Shown here: positions 10,165 to 18,251 of the stretch, piece after piece
Numbering within the stretch: position 1 is the first letter of the stretch
How the letters are laid out: each line of letters opens with the position of its first letter
Source: Planobispora longispora
GTDB taxonomy: Bacteria > Actinomycetota > Actinomycetes > Streptosporangiales > Streptosporangiaceae
Reading direction: 5' to 3'
NCBI RefSeq assembly: GCF_016863135.1
Contig: NZ_BOOH01000021.1
Coordinates: 310,001-374,000, forward strand
Length of the DNA stretch: 64,000 nt
The notes under the pieces: generated by a model
The model's input: the letters and a program-made list of their open reading frames with translations, nothing else
What the model was told of the DNA's origin: nothing
Database searches by the model: none
Translations under genes and position numbers: made by a program

Positions 10165-10593
10165 TCAGCTCAGCAGTTCGGCGTTGAGGCTGATCGTGGT
10201 GCCGGTCAGGGCCTTGCTCACCGGGCAGTTGGCCTTGGCGTTCTCGGCCGCGGTCTGGAACTGCTCGGCGGTGATGCCCGGGACCTGGGCGCGGACCGAG
10301 ATGACGATCCCGGTGATGCCCTCGCCCGGCTGGAAGGTCACATCGGCCTTGGTCTCCACGGACTGCGGCGGGGTGCCCGCCTGGGCCAGCCCGTGGGACA
10401 GGGCCATGGAGAAGCAGGAAGAGTGCGCGGCGGCGATGAGCTCCTCGGGGGAGGTCTTGCCGTTGGCCTCCTCGGCCCGCGAGGGCCAGGACACGTCGAA
10501 CGCGCCCACTCCGGAGGAGTCCAGCGAGACCGTGCCGGAACCGTCGAGCAGCGCGCCCTTCCACTGGGTCGTCGCGGTGCGTGTCGTCGCCAT
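10165..10593 (-). CDS. osmC: OsmC family peroxiredoxin
   Basis: A 142-residue thiol peroxidase that reduces organic hydroperoxides. Both catalytic Cys are present: Cys60 in AAAHSSCFSMALSH and Cys123 in ENAKANCPVSKAL. The N-terminal TATTQWKGALLDGSGTVSLD and the GKTSPEELIAAAH motif match OsmC rather than Ohr. The ATG at 10593 follows GAAGGGA. The frame continues further upstream without a start that has a ribosome site, so the short form is preferred. There is no OhrR-like regulator next to it; the ankyrin/HEAT gene upstream is a separate unit. Confidence 0.9.
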   Translation of the reverse strand: MATTRTATTQWKGALLDGSGTVSLDSSGVGAFDVSWPSRAEEANGKTSPEELIAAAHSSCFSMALSHGLAQAGTPPQSVETKADVTFQPGEGITGIVISVRAQVPGITAEQFQTAAENAKANCPVSKALTGTTISLNAELLS

Positions 10594-10763
10594 GGCGATA
10601 TCCCTTCGATCGTTCGGGTGTTCATGGGGTGGATAGGTGTTCATGAGCGAACATACGCCGTCGCGAGAGCGGGATGTCCGGCGGGCCGACGAGACGGCGG
10701 ATCCGCGGCCGACGGGTCCGCGGCCGCCGGGCCCGCCACGGCGGGCCGACGGCTCCGGCGGTG

Positions 10764-12209
10764 TCACAGGTCCTCGACGATTCCCCTGGCGTAGTCGTCG
10801 TCGCTCTCGGCGAGGACCCGTTCGATCCCCGCCCGCGCCCGCGGGTCGCCCCGTTCGCTCAGGCCCCTGGCCGCCTCGGCCACCGTGCCGAGGTCCGGGT
10901 CGGCGAGCCGGGCGGCCAGCGCGTCGCGGATCTGCGGGGTGTCCTCCTCCAGCCCGGCCAGGCTCATGGTCGCCCAGTCGCGGACGTCGTCGTCGGGGTC
11001 CTCGGTCATCGAGACGAGCAGCGCGAGCCCCTCGGCGTGACCGGGCGGCAGAACCGCGGCCAGCGCCGCCGGGTCCGCCTCGGTGCGGGTCCACCCCTCG
11101 GCCGTGATGATCCCCAGCACCTCGGGCAGGGCGCGCGGGTCGGCGTGGTGGCCGAGCGCCCCGAGCAGCGAGCGCAGCACCCGCTCGTCGCCCTCGGTGA
11201 CCGCCATCCGCCGCAGGACGGGCAGGGACGCCTCCAGGAAGGGCTTGTCACCCTCGCGGAAACCGAACTGGGCGAGCACGTCGACGGCGAACTCCCGCCT
11301 GCGCGGATCCTCGGCCGCGCACATCCGGACGGCGGCGTCGAAGGTCGCGTGGTCGCCGCGGTCGCTCAGCGAGCCCACCACGGTCCACCACGTCTCGGCC
11401 TCCTCGTCGGTGTCCCGGTACGGCAGCGCCCGCTCGGCCAGATCCTCGAAGGACGGCCACTGCCCGGTCGCGGCCTCCAGGAGGGTGGCCACCGCCGCGT
11501 GACCGCGCTGGCACTCGACCTCGGCCAGGGGCCTGCCCCCGGCGTCCAGGACCGTCAGGGTCACCAGGTCGGTGCCGTCCGCGGCGCGGGTGCGGCCCAC
11601 CACGACGGGGGTGTCCTCCGTCACGTGATCGGAGACCTGCTCCAGCAGCGCGCTCTCCAACTGGGTGCCGAGCCAGTCGTAGGCGATCGCCAGCGGCGTG
11701 TCGCCCTCGCCGTCCGGCCGCGCCGGGTCGGCCCCGGCCTCCAGCAGCGCCCGCACGGAGCCCGGCGCCCCGCGCCGGGCGGCCAGGGTCAGCGCGGTCT
11801 CGCCGTGGTCGTTGACGTCCTCGGCGGGTGCTCCGGCGGCCAGGAGCGCGTGCAGCGAGCCGAGGCTCCCCTTGGCGGCGGCCCAGAGCACGGGGCTCCA
11901 GCCGTGGCTCTCCCGCCCGGCCGGGGCGGCCCCGGCGGCCAGCAGCGCCTCGACCGCCTCGGTGTGGTCCCAGGAGGCCGCCGCGCACAGGGGCAGTCCC
12001 TCGTCCTCCCCGGCGCTGAGCCGGTCGGGGTCGGCCCCGGCGGCCAGCAGCGCCCGTACGATCTCCGTCCGGCCGTTCATCGCCGCCCGATAGAGCGCGG
12101 TCCGGGCCGACCCGTCCTTCGGATCCGCGGGGGTGCCCTCCCGGAGCAGGGCCTCGACCCGCTCGGCGTCGTTGTCGTCCACCGCTTCCAGGAGTTCCTC
12201 GTATGACAT
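10764..12209 (-). CDS. ankyrin-repeat and HEAT-repeat protein
   Basis: A 481-residue scaffold protein. Residues 1 to about 195 contain five to six ankyrin repeats (ARTALYRAAMNGRTEIVRAL, GLPLCAAASWDHTEAVEALL, SPVLWAAAKGSLGSLHALL, ETALTLAARRGAPGSVRALL). A linker domain of about 60 residues follows, and the C-terminal half is a chain of HEAT-like helical pairs (RRREFAVDVLAQFG, DERVLRSLLGALGHHADPRALPEVLG, DDDVRDWATMSLAGLEEDTPQIRDAL). There is no signal peptide or membrane segment, so it should be cytosolic and act in protein binding. It is divergent from the DUF1707 gene with a 76-bp gap. I cannot name a partner or process. Confidence 0.85.
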   Translation of the reverse strand: MSYEELLEAVDDNDAERVEALLREGTPADPKDGSARTALYRAAMNGRTEIVRALLAAGADPDRLSAGEDEGLPLCAAASWDHTEAVEALLAAGAAPAGRESHGWSPVLWAAAKGSLGSLHALLAAGAPAEDVNDHGETALTLAARRGAPGSVRALLEAGADPARPDGEGDTPLAIAYDWLGTQLESALLEQVSDHVTEDTPVVVGRTRAADGTDLVTLTVLDAGGRPLAEVECQRGHAAVATLLEAATGQWPSFEDLAERALPYRDTDEEAETWWTVVGSLSDRGDHATFDAAVRMCAAEDPRRREFAVDVLAQFGFREGDKPFLEASLPVLRRMAVTEGDERVLRSLLGALGHHADPRALPEVLGIITAEGWTRTEADPAALAAVLPPGHAEGLALLVSMTEDPDDDVRDWATMSLAGLEEDTPQIRDALAARLADPDLGTVAEAARGLSERGDPRARAGIERVLAESDDDYARGIVEDL

Positions 12210-12285
12210 GCGTCCTGATCATAACGAGCGGGTTCCTCCTTCCGGAGGATCCTCTCCGGCGCGCTCTCGCGATATGTTGTGAGTT

Positions 12286-13014
12286 GTGGATGATCTGGGT
12301 GGAATGCGGGCCTCGGACGCCGAGCGCGAGGCCGCCGTCGAGCAACTGCGCGTCGCCTCCGTCGAGGGCCGCCTGACCCTGGGCGAGCTGACCGAGCGCA
12401 CCGAGGCGGCCTACCTCGCCGTCACCCGCGCCGAGCTCGCGGTCGTCACCTCCGACCTGCCGCAGGCCGGTCACGCGCCCGTCCCCGCACCCGCCGGGCA
12501 CCCGGAGGGCCGGAAGCGACGCTGGTTCGTGGCCGTCATGGGTGATTCCAAGCGGCGCGGCAAGTGGCGGATCGAACGGGGGATCGGCGCGGTGGCCGTG
12601 ATGGGCGACGTCGTCCTCGACCTGCGCGACGCCGAGGTCCGCGGGAACGTGGTGGACATCGCCGCCACCGCCGTGATGGGCGACGTGAAGATCATCGTTC
12701 CGGACGGGGTGGACGTCGACCTCGAGGGCGTCGCGATCATGGGGGACAAGAAGGTCCGGGTGATCGAGGCGCCCCCGGGCACGAACGTGCCGGTCGTGCG
12801 GGTCAAGGCGTTCGCCCTCATGGGCGACGTCAAGGTGATCGGCGACTCCCACGAGCCGGTCAAGAAGTCGTGGGCCGCCTGGCGGGAGCAGTGGCACGAG
12901 CTGCGCGGGGAGCTCAAGGAGCTCCGCGGCGACTTCCGCGGCGGGCTCCGGGAGCTCCCGGACGACCCCCGCGACAGGCCGCGCCGGCACGGAGACCACT
13001 GGCGCGGGCACTGA
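12286..13014 (+). CDS. DUF1707 protein with a VMGD-repeat domain
   Basis: Residues 6-58 form a DUF1707 domain (MRASDAEREAAVEQLRVAS ... ELAVVTSDLP). The middle part carries five spaced copies of a short motif: AVMGDSK, AVMGDVV, AVMGDVK, AIMGDKK and ALMGDVK. This is a right-handed repetitive beta fold like the C-terminal part of LiaF-type proteins, which respond to cell-wall stress in Firmicutes. The tail (EQWHELRGELKELRGDFRGGL) is charged and helical. There is no membrane segment. The GTG start has no Shine-Dalgarno; TATGTT ends seven bases before it, so the mRNA is probably leaderless. Function is unproven. Confidence 0.8.
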   Translation: MDDLGGMRASDAEREAAVEQLRVASVEGRLTLGELTERTEAAYLAVTRAELAVVTSDLPQAGHAPVPAPAGHPEGRKRRWFVAVMGDSKRRGKWRIERGIGAVAVMGDVVLDLRDAEVRGNVVDIAATAVMGDVKIIVPDGVDVDLEGVAIMGDKKVRVIEAPPGTNVPVVRVKAFALMGDVKVIGDSHEPVKKSWAAWREQWHELRGELKELRGDFRGGLRELPDDPRDRPRRHGDHWRGH

Positions 13015-13054
13015 AGCCGGGCCAGGCGGCGTCGGACCGGCCGCCGGAGCCGCG

Positions 13055-13816
13055 CTAGGCGGTGGCGGACCGTTCGCCTGCCTGGAGGGCCTGGTCGTAC
13101 CGTTCGAGCAGCACGGAGGCGACCTCGGGGGCGGGGCCGAGCACATCCGCCACGATCTCCGCGCCCGCGGCCAGGGTGCGCTCGCGCGTCCTGTCGGCGA
13201 AGTAGCCGGGGGCCAGCAGGTAGGGGGAGACAGCCACGCGGGGGGCTCCGGCCTCCAGCAGCCGCCGCACCTCCCGCTCGGGGGCGGGCTCGGCGGCCGA
13301 GGCGTAGGCCGCGCTCACCGACCACCAGCCGCGCCGTCCCGCCCAGTCCGCGGCGATCGCGGCGACGGTGGCGTTGGCCCGGCGGTCGCTGGAACCGGCC
13401 GAGAACAGGACCACGGCGGTCTCCGGGTCCCCGAGGGGCACCTCCGCCTCGGCCAGGCGCCGCTCCAGGGCGTCGGTCAGCAGCGGGTGCGGGCCGAGCG
13501 TCGTGCCCCGGCGCACGCGCAGCCGCGGCTGCCGGGCCGTGACCTCGGCCAGCGCGCCGGGGATGTCCACCCGGCTGTGGTAGGCCTCGGTGAGCAGCAG
13601 CGGCAGCACCACCGCCTCGGTCAGACCTGACAGCGCCCCGGCGAGCGTCGGCGCGGAGTGGTCCAGGTAGGCGGCCCGCACGGGGAGGTCCGGCCGTGCG
13701 CGCCGTACCTCGTCCAGCAGCTCCTCCACCGTCGTGGCGGCGCGCGGGTCCCGCGACCCGTGCGCCACCGCGACCAGTGGAATCGCCCGTGCGGCGCCGG
13801 AGACGTGTCCGATCAC
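13055..13816 (-). CDS. CbiX/SirB-type sirohydrochlorin chelatase
   Basis: A 253-residue chelatase expected to insert iron into sirohydrochlorin to make siroheme, the cofactor of the sulfite reductase in the same operon. Class II chelatase features are the metal-binding His in PLVAVAHGSRD near the N-terminus and LLTEAYHSRVDIPGAL, with a second half of the same fold (VAVSPYLLAPGYFADR). The GTG at 13816 overlaps the stop of cysH as GTGA, which implies translational coupling. The frame extends far upstream over cysH, but that part is a shadow. A cobalt-chelatase role cannot be excluded by sequence; the operon favours siroheme. Confidence 0.87.
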   Translation of the reverse strand: MIGHVSGAARAIPLVAVAHGSRDPRAATTVEELLDEVRRARPDLPVRAAYLDHSAPTLAGALSGLTEAVVLPLLLTEAYHSRVDIPGALAEVTARQPRLRVRRGTTLGPHPLLTDALERRLAEAEVPLGDPETAVVLFSAGSSDRRANATVAAIAADWAGRRGWWSVSAAYASAAEPAPEREVRRLLEAGAPRVAVSPYLLAPGYFADRTRERTLAAGAEIVADVLGPAPEVASVLLERYDQALQAGERSATA

Positions 13817-14544
13817 AGATGAATGCCGCACTCGATCTTGCCCATCCCGGCCCACCGGCCGCTGCGCGGGTCCTCTCCCGGCGCGACCTGGCGGGTGCAG
13901 GGCGCGCAGCCGATCGAGGGGTAGTCGTCGTAGTGCAGCGGGTTGATCAGCACGCCGTTGTCGGCCATGTAGTTGTCGACGTCGTCCTGCGTCCACCGGG
14001 CGATCGGGTTGATCTTGACCATCTGCCGCTTGGCGTCCCACTCCACGACCTTGGTCCCGGCGCGGGTGGCGGACTCGTCCCGGCGGATGCCGGAGACCCA
14101 GGCGAGGTACGGCTCCAGCGCGCGGTTGAGCGGCTCGACCTTGCGCAGGTAGCAGCAGAGGTCGGGGTTGCGCCCGAACAGCCGCGGGCCCAGGTCGCGC
14201 TCCTGCTCGGCCACCGTCCTGGACGGCTTGACGTCGATCACGTTGACGTCGTAGACCTGCTTGACCGCGTCACGGGTGCCGATCGTCTCGGCGAAGTGGT
14301 AGCCGGTGTCGATGAAGAGCACGTCCACGCCCGGCTTGACCCGGCTGACCAGATCGATCATGAGCGCGTCGCTCATCGACGCGGTCAGGCAGAGCCGGTC
14401 GCCGAAGGTCGCCGCCGCCCAGCGGATGATCTCGATGGCCGGGGCGTCCTCCAGGAAGCGCGCGGCCGACTCGACGATGTCCTGCATGTCGAGCGCGCCG
14501 CGCTGCTGCCGTAACCCGATTTCGACGTCCACCAGTGCCGTCAT
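13813..14544 (-). CDS. cysH: [4Fe-4S] adenylylsulfate (APS) reductase
   Basis: Reduces adenylylsulfate to sulfite with thioredoxin in assimilatory sulfate reduction. The 243-residue protein has the P-loop-like LTASMSDALM, the pair Cys130-Cys131 (DLCCYLRKVEPL) and Cys213/Cys216 (IGCAPCTR), which together bind a [4Fe-4S] cluster. That marks an APS-using rather than a PAPS-using enzyme. The catalytic Cys lies in the C-terminal KIECGIHL. The ATG at 14544 overlaps the stop of the 48-residue zinc-ribbon gene as ATGA, and its own stop overlaps the cbiX start. Longer upstream starts would run into that gene and are unlikely. Confidence 0.93.
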   Translation of the reverse strand: MTALVDVEIGLRQQRGALDMQDIVESAARFLEDAPAIEIIRWAAATFGDRLCLTASMSDALMIDLVSRVKPGVDVLFIDTGYHFAETIGTRDAVKQVYDVNVIDVKPSRTVAEQERDLGPRLFGRNPDLCCYLRKVEPLNRALEPYLAWVSGIRRDESATRAGTKVVEWDAKRQMVKINPIARWTQDDVDNYMADNGVLINPLHYDDYPSIGCAPCTRQVAPGEDPRSGRWAGMGKIECGIHL

Positions 14545-14687
14545 GACGTTCGCACTCCAATTCCGAGAAACTTCAGCTTGAAAGCGCGGGCGCACGAGCG
14601 GCAGTACCAGCCGCCGTCGCCCTCGTAGGGCTCCAGGTCCTCTTCGCCGCAGTAGGGGCAGTGGAAGGGGACCGCTCGCTCGCTCAT
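14541..14687 (-). CDS. 48-residue zinc-ribbon microprotein of the sulfite operon
   Basis: A very small protein with two CxxC pairs, HCPYCGEED and WYCRSCARAF, which form a zinc ribbon. The stretch between them is acidic (EDLEPYEGDGGWY). It sits exactly between the sulfite reductase (13 bases after that stop) and cysH, overlapping the cysH ATG by four bases. Its place suggests a small electron-transfer, metal-handling or assembly helper for sulfite reduction, or a structural adaptor. I recall similar small Cys proteins in actinobacterial cys operons, but the role is not established. The clean overlap and codon use support that it is real. Confidence 0.85.
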   Translation of the reverse strand: MSERAVPFHCPYCGEEDLEPYEGDGGWYCRSCARAFKLKFLGIGVRTS

Positions 14688-14700
14688 CGTCCGGTCCCGC

Positions 14701-16383
14701 TCACTTGAGGTCCGCGTCGTCGGCGCGCTGGACCCACTCGGAGAACGTCTCGCCCTCGTTCTTCTGCTTGTCGAAGTTGCGCAGGACCCGCTCGACGTAG
14801 TCGGGCAGCTCCGCGGCGGTGGCCTTCAGGCCGCGGACCTTGCGGCCGAAGCCGGCGTTGACGCCCAGCGAGCCGCCCAGGTGGATCTGGAAGCCCTCGA
14901 CCTGCTCGCCCGCGTCGTTCACCACGAGCTGGCCCTTGAGGCCGATGTCGGCGGTCTGGATGCGGGCGCAGGAGTTCGGGCAGCCGTTGACGTTGATGGT
15001 CAGCGCGTCGGTGAAGTCCGGCAGCCGGGCCTCCAGCTCGTCGATGAGGTTCGAGGCCGTGGCCTTGGTCTCGACGATCGCCAGCTTGCAGTACTCGATG
15101 CCGGTGCAGGCCATGGTCTGGCGGCGGAAGGTGGAGGGGTTCACCCGCAGGTCGTTGGCCTCCAGCTCGGCGACGACGCCGTCCACCCGGTCGGGGGCGA
15201 CGTCGAGGATGACCATCTTCTGCTCGACCGTGGTGCGGATCCGGCCGGAGCCGTGCCGCTCGGCGATGTCGGCGATCAGGTGCAGCTTGTCGCCGTCGAG
15301 GCGGCCGACCCGCGGCGCGAAGCCGACGTAGAAGTTGCCGTCCTTCTGCGGGAAGACGCCCACGTGGTCGCGGCGGCCGCCGCGCGGCAGCTCGGGCGCG
15401 GGGCCGTCGGGCAGGGTGTAGCCGAGGTACTCCTTCTCCAGGACCTCGCGGAACTTCTCCGCGCCCCAGTCGTTGACCAGGAACTTGATCCGGGCCCGGT
15501 GGCGCAGGCGGCGGTAGCCGTAGTCGCGGAAGATCCCGATCACGCCGCCGTAGACCTCGGAGGCCTGCTCGGGGGTGACGAAGACGCCCAGCCGCTTGGC
15601 CAGCATCGGGTTGGTCGACAGGCCGCCGCCCACCCACAGGTCGTAGCCGCGCTCGCCGTGCTCGTTGACGACGCCGACGAAGGCCACGTCGTTGATCTCG
15701 TGCACCGTGCAGTGCGCCGGGCAGCCGGAGAGCGCCGACTTGAACTTGCGCGGCAGGTTGGAGTACTCGGGGTTGCCGATGAAGTCGTCCTGGATCCGGT
15801 GGATCTCCGCGGTGGCGTCGATGACCTCGTCGGTGTCGATGCCGGCCAGCGGGCAGCCGATGATGACGCGCGGGGTGTCGCCGCAGGCCTCGGTGGTGGA
15901 CAGGCCCACCGCCTCCAGCCGCTCCCAGATGTCGGGGACGGACTCGATCTCGATCCAGTGCAGCTGGATGTTCTGCCGGTCGGTGACGTCGGCGGTGCCG
16001 CGGCCGTACTCGTTGGAGATGTCGGCGATGACGCGCAGCTGCTCCAGGGTGAGCTGCCCGCCGTCGATCCGGACGCGGAGCATGAAGTAGCGGTCGTCGA
16101 GCTCCTCCGGCTCCAGCACCGCGGTCTTGCCGCCGTCGATCCCGGGCTTGCGCTGGGTGTAGAGCCCGTACCAGCGCATCCGTCCGCGAAGGTCGGCCGG
16201 GTCGATGGAGTCGAAGCCGGCCTTGGAGTAGATGTCGATGATCCGCTGACGGACGTTGAGCCCGTCGTCGTTCTTCTTGTTCTCCTCGTTCTTGTTCAGC
16301 GGCTCGCGGTAGCCGAGAGCCCACTGACCTTCGCCGCGGGGGCGCTTGTGGTGGCGGTTAGCCGTACGGGCCGGGGTCGTCAT
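14701..16383 (-). CDS. sir: ferredoxin-dependent siroheme sulfite reductase
   Basis: Reduces sulfite to sulfide with six electrons from ferredoxin. The 560-residue length fits the SirA/NirA family. The cluster and siroheme ligands are Cys426, Cys432, Cys468 and Cys472 (MACTGIEYC and NGCPNSC). Tyr72 (RWYGLY) and Cys167 (TEACGD) match the pair that is cross-linked in Mycobacterium tuberculosis SirA, which favours sulfite over nitrite. The gene leads a compact operon with a zinc-ribbon microprotein, cysH and the siroheme chelatase. The ATG follows AAAGGACG. A Cys-rich leader peptide 160 bases upstream points to control by cysteine supply. Confidence 0.93.
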   Translation of the reverse strand: MTTPARTANRHHKRPRGEGQWALGYREPLNKNEENKKNDDGLNVRQRIIDIYSKAGFDSIDPADLRGRMRWYGLYTQRKPGIDGGKTAVLEPEELDDRYFMLRVRIDGGQLTLEQLRVIADISNEYGRGTADVTDRQNIQLHWIEIESVPDIWERLEAVGLSTTEACGDTPRVIIGCPLAGIDTDEVIDATAEIHRIQDDFIGNPEYSNLPRKFKSALSGCPAHCTVHEINDVAFVGVVNEHGERGYDLWVGGGLSTNPMLAKRLGVFVTPEQASEVYGGVIGIFRDYGYRRLRHRARIKFLVNDWGAEKFREVLEKEYLGYTLPDGPAPELPRGGRRDHVGVFPQKDGNFYVGFAPRVGRLDGDKLHLIADIAERHGSGRIRTTVEQKMVILDVAPDRVDGVVAELEANDLRVNPSTFRRQTMACTGIEYCKLAIVETKATASNLIDELEARLPDFTDALTINVNGCPNSCARIQTADIGLKGQLVVNDAGEQVEGFQIHLGGSLGVNAGFGRKVRGLKATAAELPDYVERVLRNFDKQKNEGETFSEWVQRADDADLK

Positions 16384-16545
16384 GTGCGCGTCCTTTAATC
16401 GGATCGTGTGGATGATTTCCGGGCACGCGCAGGCACCTCCCGCCTCGTCGTTGAGTGCGGGGGAGAGTCGTTCGGAGCGGGATCACTCAGAAAGCTGGAC
16501 GCCTGTCACGGGCCCGAGCTGCATGAAATCAGCGAGGGGCGACGG

Positions 16546-16635
16546 TCAACGGACGTCACAACAGATGGCGCTGCGGACACGCAGAAGGTCGACGTGGCGT
16601 CGCACGACGAGCATGGGGTCCGCTGGCATGTCCAT
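16546..16635 (-). CDS. Cys-rich leader peptide of the sulfite-reduction operon
   Basis: A short ORF of 29 codons (or 22 if translation begins at the ATG at 16614). Its core RRHVDLLRVRSAICC matches the known actinobacterial sulfur leader peptides, which share a Arg/His-Val-Asp-Leu-Leu-Arg core and end in consecutive Cys codons. The two Cys codons lie four codons before the TGA. The ATG at 16635 is preceded by AAGG seven bases upstream. The stop is 162 bases before the sulfite reductase start. The model is that slow decoding of the Cys codons during cysteine shortage alters the downstream RNA fold and raises expression of the operon. Confidence 0.85.
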   Translation of the reverse strand: MDMPADPMLVVRRHVDLLRVRSAICCDVR

Positions 16636-16789
16636 GACGATACCTTGGCGGCCCGAGATGTCCAATATCAGGTCCACACTCTGGACGCGCGGCACGTAGC
16701 GGGCACAGACCACCACGCGGAGCCACGGCCTGGGACGCGTCCGCGCGAGACGGCCGGACGGCGCCCCCCGGAGTGCGGAAGGACGGTCC

Positions 16790-16915
16790 CTAGCCCTGGC
16801 GGGGCCAGTCCAGCGGCGACTCCCGCGGCTCCGCGGGGTCCTGGTGCTGGCAGTCGCACCACGACCCGCCCCGGCACTCCTCGTGACGGCGGTCCTTGCA
16901 CTCTCGGCAGATCAT
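16790..16915 (-). CDS. 41-residue Cys/His-rich microprotein
   Basis: A small ORF, too short for usual gene finding, with a dense metal-binding pattern: MICRECKDRRHEEC followed by GGSWCDCQHQ. That is six Cys and two His in the first 24 residues, then a Pro-rich tail. The ATG is preceded by GGAG at five bases. Similar small proteins with a GG-x-WCDCQH core occur widely in actinobacteria as hypothetical proteins (from memory). It lies upstream of the Cys leader on the same strand. A zinc-binding or RNA/protein-binding role is possible; nothing is established. Confidence 0.7.
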   Translation of the reverse strand: MICRECKDRRHEECRGGSWCDCQHQDPAEPRESPLDWPRQG

Positions 16916-17135
16916 GTCTCCAATTGTGCGCCCGGTCCCCCCGCCGAGTCCTCCTGTGGCCGGTGTCCTCTCATCCGCCCCGCGCGGCTCCGGCCGTCTC
17001 CCGTCCCTCCTCTCCCGCGTGTTCCACCGGGGACTCCCCGTGTTTCACCGCAGGTGACCGGGGCAGTGAACACGAGGTCAGGTCATCGATGATCGGACTC
17101 GTGATAGCGGGCGGCAGGGAATACCGTTGTGTGGC

Positions 17136-18137
17136 ATGACGTCCACCGATGCCTCGACGCGGCGCTCCGGCTCCGGCAAGCGCCGGCCGCGCTGGGCCCA
17201 CTCCAGGCTGCGGCGGCACAGCACCAGGCTGAAGGCCGGTCTGTCGTGGGTGCGGGGCACCGACACCTGGGCGTTGCTCGTCGCGACGACCAACGCGGGC
17301 ATCACCTACCGCGTCACCGGACTGGCCGGTGAGGCGGCGTTCTTCGCGCTGCTGTCGCTGCCGCCGTTCGTGCTCGGCCTGATCGGCGTGGTCGGCCAGC
17401 TCACCAAGGTGTTCGGCCCGGAGACCGTGCAGGACGTCAGAACCTGGATCGACACCCAGGCGCACCTGCTGTTCACCGACAACGCCGTGGACAGCGTCGT
17501 CACCCCGCTCATCTCCGACGTGCTGAAACCGGAGAACCAGGTCTCGCTGATCTCGCTGGGCTTCGTTCTGGCGCTCTGGTCGGGCTCGCGGGCGCTGTTC
17601 GTCTACGTGGACCTGATCTCGGTGGCGTACGGCCTCGGTGAGGAGCGCGGGATCATCCGCACCCGCCTGATGTCCTTCGGGCTCTACCTCGCGGGCCTGT
17701 TGAGCGGGCTGTTCGTCATGCCCGTCCTGGTGCTGGGGCCCGCGGCGCTGCAGAGCACGCTGCCGCCGGACTACACCATGCTCGTGGACGTCCTCTACTG
17801 GCCGGTGGTCGTCATCGGCTCGGTCTTCTTCCTCACGCTCCTGTACCACGTGAGCGTCCCGGTGCGCACCCGCTGGTGGCGGGAGATGCCCGGGGCCGTG
17901 CTGGCGCTCATCATCTGGATCGCCTGCGCCGCCGTGCTGCGCGAGGTGCTCGCCGCCTGGTTCTCGCCGGTCTCCATCTACGGCTCGCTGGCCGCGCCGA
18001 TCGCGGTTCTCCTGTGGCTCTACATCACCGCGCTCGCGGTGCTCATCGGGGCCATCCTCAACGCCGAAGTCGACCGGCTCTGGCCCGCGGACGGCACCGG
18101 CCGCCTCGGAAAGGGAGACAGGTCCGCTATCGTCTAA
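17136..18137 (+). CDS. YihY/BrkB family membrane protein
   Basis: A 333-residue integral membrane protein of the YihY/BrkB family, once annotated as ribonuclease BN, now seen as envelope proteins of unknown transport role. The N-terminus is basic, then about six transmembrane segments follow, among them FFALLSLPPFVLGLIGVVGQL, LISLGFVLALWSGSRALFVYV, LYLAGLLSGLFVMPVLVLGPA and VVIGSVFFLTLLYHV. The C-terminal IYGSLAAPIAVLLWLYITALAVLIGAILNAE is the family hallmark. The ATG at 17136 is preceded by TACCGT eight bases upstream and no ribosome site, so a leaderless mRNA is likely; a TTG at 17127 is the alternative. The ZTP riboswitch of glyA begins directly after the stop. Confidence 0.88.
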   Translation: MTSTDASTRRSGSGKRRPRWAHSRLRRHSTRLKAGLSWVRGTDTWALLVATTNAGITYRVTGLAGEAAFFALLSLPPFVLGLIGVVGQLTKVFGPETVQDVRTWIDTQAHLLFTDNAVDSVVTPLISDVLKPENQVSLISLGFVLALWSGSRALFVYVDLISVAYGLGEERGIIRTRLMSFGLYLAGLLSGLFVMPVLVLGPAALQSTLPPDYTMLVDVLYWPVVVIGSVFFLTLLYHVSVPVRTRWWREMPGAVLALIIWIACAAVLREVLAAWFSPVSIYGSLAAPIAVLLWLYITALAVLIGAILNAEVDRLWPADGTGRLGKGDRSAIV

Positions 18138-18204
18138 GCGCGACTGGCGCATTGGGTGGGCTACCACCGGGGAGCGGAAAGGGCGGAGGCCGCGCGCCTG
18201 GGTC
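18138..18204 (+). promoter_or_regulatory. ZTP (pfl) riboswitch upstream of glyA
   Basis: The region carries the conserved ZTP aptamer blocks in the right order: CGACTGGCGC, then GGTGGGCTACCACCGGGGAGC, a variable GC-rich helix, and CGCGCCTGGG. The family senses the purine intermediate ZTP/ZMP, which builds up when 10-formyl-tetrahydrofolate is short, and it is typically placed before folate and glycine genes such as glyA. It starts one base after the membrane-protein stop and ends about 47 bases before the glyA start. No clear intrinsic terminator follows, so control may be at translation. Confidence 0.9.
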
Positions 18205-18251
18205 TTCCGCGTTGTCAGCGAATGTCAACGATGACAGGGAGTGAAGGCGCC

